Below, piece after piece: positions 61,036 to 64,000 of a stretch of DNA of 64,000 bases. The notes beneath the pieces were generated by a model. It was not told the DNA's origin and ran no database searches. It worked only from the letters and a program-made list of their open reading frames with translations. The DNA lies in NCBI GenBank assembly GCA_015200025.1, contig CP054186.1, positions 1,550,001 through 1,614,000 of the forward strand, written 5' to 3'. The stretch comes from Phycisphaeraceae bacterium. GTDB lineage: Bacteria; Planctomycetota; Phycisphaerae; Phycisphaerales; UBA1924. Both the position numbers and the translations under genes were made by a program. Position 1 is the stretch's first letter; each line of letters opens with the position of its first letter.

Positions 61036-63114
61036 ATGCCTCGGGATATCCCGGTCGGGAACGGCGAGTTGCTGATCACGTTCGATCACCTGTACCGGGT
61101 GCGCGATCTGTACTACCCGCACGTGGGGTGGTACAACCACACGGAGGGTGCGGTTCAGCGGTTCGGGGTATGGGTGGACGGGTCGTTCGCGTGGATCGAC
61201 GACACGTCGTGGCGTCGGGAACTGAGGTACAAGCCGGACACGCTGGTGACGGACGTGGTGCTGGTGAACGAGGGGCTCGGGCTGGAGCTGCGGTGCCAGG
61301 ACGCGGTGGACTTTCACGAGCCGGTGTATTTCCGGTCGGTGACGGCGCGGGATCTCAAGGGGGTTCCGCGGGACGTGCGGGTGTTTTTCCACTGGGATCT
61401 GTCGATCCGGGGCGTTCCGGTGGGGGACACGGCGAACTACGACCCGCAGACGTCGGGGCTGGTGATCTACAAGGAAGACATCTACTTCATGTTCAACGGG
61501 TGCGATGCGCACAAGAGCGGGATCGATCACTGGGCGATCGGGACGAAGCGGCTGGGGGGCGCGGAGGGGACGTGGCGTGACGCGGAGGACGGGGCGCTGG
61601 GGCGGAACGCGATCAGCCAGGGGTCGGTGGACGCGACGGTGGGGTTCCACCTGGAGTTGCCGGCGGGGCGCGAGGGGACGTTCTGGTCGTGGCTGGCGGC
61701 GGGGCGGAGTTATCAGGAGGTCAAGGCGCGGCACACGCGGGTGCTGTCGAAGGGGGCGCCGCGGATGGTGGGGCGGACGGAGGCGTACTGGCAGTTGTGG
61801 GCGCGGAAGGAGCCTCTGGACACGAGCCCGTTGCCGCGGGAGGCGCGGGACCTGTACTACCGGAGCATGCTGGTGCTCCGGACGCAGATCGACAACGGCG
61901 GGGCGATCATCGCGGCGAACGACAGCGACATCCAGCAGATCGGCGGGGACCACTACTCGTACTGCTGGCCTCGGGACGGGGCGATGGTGACGTACGCGCT
62001 GGTGTTGGCGGGGCAGAGCGAGCTGTCGCGGAACTTTTTCCGGTTCTGCGCGGAGGTGATCGAGCACGAGGGGTATTTCCTGCACAAGTACACGCCGGCG
62101 GGGGAGCTGGCGAGCAGCTGGCACCCGTGGATGATCGAGGGTCAGCGGGTGCTGCCGATCCAGCAGGACGAGACGGCGCTGGTGGTGTGGGCGTTGCGTC
62201 GGCACTTCGAGACGTTCCGGGACGTGGAGTTCATCAAGCCGTTGTACAACTCGCTGGTGGTCAGGCCGGCGGAGTGGATGCTGCGGTACCGGGACGCGAA
62301 CGGGCTGCCGCTCCCGTCGTGGGACTTGTGGGAGGAGCGTCGGGGGGTTCACACGTTCACGATCGCGTCGGTGATCGGTGCGTTGGAGGCGGCGTCGCAT
62401 TTCGCGGCGGACTTCGGCGAGCCGGACCGCGAGGCGGCGTTCCGCGAGGGGGCGGAGCGGATGCGCGGGGCGCTCAAGCGTCATATGTGGAGCGAGGAGC
62501 AGGGGCGGTTCGCGCGGATGGCGACGCCGCTGCCCGACGGGACGTACCGGCTGGACATGACGGCGGACGCGGCGAACTTCGCGTTGTTCGCGTTCGGGGC
62601 GTTCGCGGCGGAGGACCCGCTGGTGCGGTCGGAGATGGTGTCGCAGCGGGAGCGGCTGAGCGTGAGGACGCAGGTGGGCGGGCTGGCGCGGTACGAGCGG
62701 GACTACTACCACCAGGTGGAACGTGAGCGTGTGGATCAGGTGCCGGGGAACCCGTGGATCATCTGCACGCTGTGGCAGGCACAGTGGCTGATCCAGGTGG
62801 CGGAGAAGCCCGAGGATCTGAAGGCGGCGATGGACCTGATCATGTGGGCGGTGTATCGGGCGGAGTCGTCGGGGGTGATGGCGGAGCAGTATCACCCGTA
62901 CACGGGGCTGCCGATCAGCGTGAGCCCGCTGACGTGGAGCCACGCAACGTTCGTGATCGCGGTGGTGGAGTATTTGAGGAAGTGGGAGGAGTTGTCGCTG
63001 TGCGAGGTGCCGTACATGACGAGCGGGATGGGGCGTCGGTTGCTGGGAGCGGCGGGCCCGAGGAACGGGGGTGCGTCTCCGGTGCATCCGGTGGTGGGCG
63101 GGCCGAAGGGGTGA
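61036..63114 (+). CDS. Glycoside hydrolase family 15-like (glucoamylase-type) protein
   Basis: 692 residues, cytoplasmic. An N-terminal beta-sandwich (VGNGELLITFDHLYRVRDLY, FHWDLSIRGVPVGDTANYD; about 8-270) is followed by an (alpha/alpha)6 barrel with the GH15 signature SYCWPRDGAMVTYALVLAG (near 311), the putative catalytic acid in SWDLWEERRGVHTFTIAS (near 429) and the putative base region AEQYHPYTGLPISVSPLTWS (near 616). It probably releases glucose or trehalose from alpha-glucans or acts on trehalose. GGAGCGC precedes the ATG; the frame extends upstream only as Gly-rich noise. Confidence 0.88.
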   Translation: MPRDIPVGNGELLITFDHLYRVRDLYYPHVGWYNHTEGAVQRFGVWVDGSFAWIDDTSWRRELRYKPDTLVTDVVLVNEGLGLELRCQDAVDFHEPVYFRSVTARDLKGVPRDVRVFFHWDLSIRGVPVGDTANYDPQTSGLVIYKEDIYFMFNGCDAHKSGIDHWAIGTKRLGGAEGTWRDAEDGALGRNAISQGSVDATVGFHLELPAGREGTFWSWLAAGRSYQEVKARHTRVLSKGAPRMVGRTEAYWQLWARKEPLDTSPLPREARDLYYRSMLVLRTQIDNGGAIIAANDSDIQQIGGDHYSYCWPRDGAMVTYALVLAGQSELSRNFFRFCAEVIEHEGYFLHKYTPAGELASSWHPWMIEGQRVLPIQQDETALVVWALRRHFETFRDVEFIKPLYNSLVVRPAEWMLRYRDANGLPLPSWDLWEERRGVHTFTIASVIGALEAASHFAADFGEPDREAAFREGAERMRGALKRHMWSEEQGRFARMATPLPDGTYRLDMTADAANFALFAFGAFAAEDPLVRSEMVSQRERLSVRTQVGGLARYERDYYHQVERERVDQVPGNPWIICTLWQAQWLIQVAEKPEDLKAAMDLIMWAVYRAESSGVMAEQYHPYTGLPISVSPLTWSHATFVIAVVEYLRKWEELSLCEVPYMTSGMGRRLLGAAGPRNGGASPVHPVVGGPKG

Positions 63115-63138
63115 GCGGGAGTTGGTGAGCGCGAGAAG

Positions 63139-63168
63139 AAGGCCGGCCCGTGTGACGGGGCCGGCCTT
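63139..63168. terminator. Bidirectional terminator between convergent genes
   Basis: AAGGCCGGCCC pairs with GGGCCGGCCTT around a short loop. Flanking A and T residues give weak T-tails both ways, between the GH15 gene and the convergent PEP-CTERM-like gene. Confidence 0.65.
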
Positions 63169-63201
63169 CGAGAGGGATTGCTTTGAGGTCAGAGGACCGG
63201 T

Positions 63202-63876
63202 TCAGCGGCGACGACGGGCGGCGGCGAGGCCGGCGAGCCCGAGGAGGCCGAGCGAACCCGGGGCGGGGACGACGGAGTAGACGATGTCGACTTCGTAGCG
63301 GTTGATGTTGAACTGGCGGAGGTCGGCGCCGCCGGCGTTCCAGAAGATGAGGCCGGTGAACCCGCCGATGCCGTCGGTGGTGAAGAGGCCGTTGGGGGAC
63401 GTGGCGAGCAGGCCGAGGGTGCTGCTGATGAGGCGGCCGGTGCCGGAGACGACGGCGATGAAGTCGGGGTCGTCGAGCTGGTCGGCGGGGGCGTTGTTCA
63501 TGCCGAGTTCGAAGCTCAGGTCGGTGACGGGCCCGGGGGCGACGTTGGTCATCGGGGCGCCGGTGATGCTGGTCCAGACCATGGAGACCTGGCGGAGCCC
63601 GCCGCCGAGGTCGACGCTGGGGCCGACGGTGAAGAGGAGGTCGGTGTCAAGGAGGACGGAGCCGGGGGCGTTGACGGTCTGGGGGCCGCCGATGTACTGA
63701 CCGCCCCAGGGGCCGAAGATGGCGGAGGCGACGCCGGCGGTGCCCTGGATGTCACGGTTGCCGAACCCGCCGTTGTTGAGGCTGGGGATCCCCGCGCCGT
63801 TGTGGGCGACGAGGTCGGCGGAGGCCGTCGCGGCGAGGCCGGCGGCCAGAACAATAACCACAGACAGACGATTCAT
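63202..63876 (-). CDS. Secreted protein with PEP-CTERM-like tail, second
   Basis: 224 residues: signal peptide (NRLSVVIVLAAGLAATASA), a Gly/Asn-rich beta body (GAGIPSLNNGGFGNRDIQGT, VSMVWTSITGAPMTNVAPGP, GFTGLIFWNAGGADLRQFN) and a C-terminal sorting signal VPAPGSLGLLGLAGLAAARR followed by two further Arg, a typical VPxP-helix-Arg form. It is probably exported and anchored or released by an exosortase-type pathway. AGGGAGAG precedes the ATG. The function of the body is unknown. Confidence 0.83.
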   Translation of the reverse strand: MNRLSVVIVLAAGLAATASADLVAHNGAGIPSLNNGGFGNRDIQGTAGVASAIFGPWGGQYIGGPQTVNAPGSVLLDTDLLFTVGPSVDLGGGLRQVSMVWTSITGAPMTNVAPGPVTDLSFELGMNNAPADQLDDPDFIAVVSGTGRLISSTLGLLATSPNGLFTTDGIGGFTGLIFWNAGGADLRQFNINRYEVDIVYSVVPAPGSLGLLGLAGLAAARRRR

Positions 63877-64000
63877 GTCTTCTCTCCCTATGCCCGGGGT
63901 CGGGCGATGATGTCTGGCTTTCACGCCGTAACACACGGCGCCTGAGGCTCGGCGGGCGGAAACCGCCGGGCGAAAACCATCCGGGATGGTCCGGACAATG

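Noticed and set aside
1..64000. CRISPR array
   Set aside because: No set of regularly spaced 24-40-base direct repeats with unique spacers was seen; the tandem repeats have no spacers.
1..64000. Insertion sequence or prophage genes
   Set aside because: No transposase, integrase or phage structural protein was recognised, including around the low-GC island.

Overview
The window reads as chromosomal DNA of a planctomycete, most likely class Phycisphaerae. The evidence is very high G+C; an EF-Tu of the kind I recall from planctomycetes (P-loop GHIDHGKST, switch I KTVTIA in place of RGITIN); a SecE with the planctomycete-like IYKPGQGYW motif; secreted proteins ending in EF-hand 'dockerin' pairs that stop at Gly-Cys; PEP-CTERM-like tails (VPAP...RRRR); and several DUF1559-style prepilin-like proteins. 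Nothing marks it as plasmid or phage.

Layout. 1-3.8 kb: end of a sugar-polymer flippase, an EEP-fold membrane protein, an ECF-like sigma factor and a partner. 3.8-8.9 kb (minus strand): S41 peptidase, MntR-type regulator, DNA methyltransferase overlapping a YggU/DUF167 gene, a WaaP-like kinase and a secreted protein. 9.0-10.7 kb: a three-gene, lower-GC island with overlapping frames. 10.8-14.4 kb: a GC-dockerin protein and clpB. 14.9-18.5 kb: a lipoprotein with a clear promoter and terminator, a small wHTH-like protein, parB with two parS sites, an ABC ATPase and a DUF721/DciA-like gene. The top strand changes from C-rich to G-rich across this stretch and the genes mostly point away from it, so it probably lies close to the replication origin. 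18.6-28.9 kb: AlbA_2 protein, SpoVR, a prepilin-like protein, class IV aminotransferase, PEP-CTERM-like protein and dnaE. 28.9-34.5 and 41.2-44 kb: exopolysaccharide genes (three glycosyltransferases, an acetyltransferase, GDP-mannose dehydrogenase, two FkbM methyltransferases). 32-41.2 kb: four large secreted GC-dockerin proteins, one a plastocyanin/multicopper-oxidase fusion. 44-49.6 kb: M42-like peptidase and a 1439-residue AsmA-like protein. 49.7-53.4 kb: tRNA-Thr, tuf, rpmG, tRNA-Trp, secE and nusG. 53.4-55.9 kb: FAD oxidoreductase and a GDPD-like lipoprotein. 55.8-60.1 kb: a tandemly duplicated operon of pseudopilin, ten-cysteine secreted protein and MauE-like membrane protein. 60.5-63.9 kb: FliN-like protein, GH15 hydrolase and a second PEP-CTERM-like protein.

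The strongest candidate for something undescribed is the duplicated operon at 56-60 kb. Each copy is preceded by a good -35/-10 pair whose 19-nt spacer is almost wholly a G homopolymer (13 or 15 G), as in known slippage-switched promoters. The second candidate is the island at 9.0-10.7 kb, where three tightly overlapping genes of foreign composition include a protein with possible catalytic Cys and His motifs. All calls rest on reading the sequence and remembered family motifs; no searches were run.
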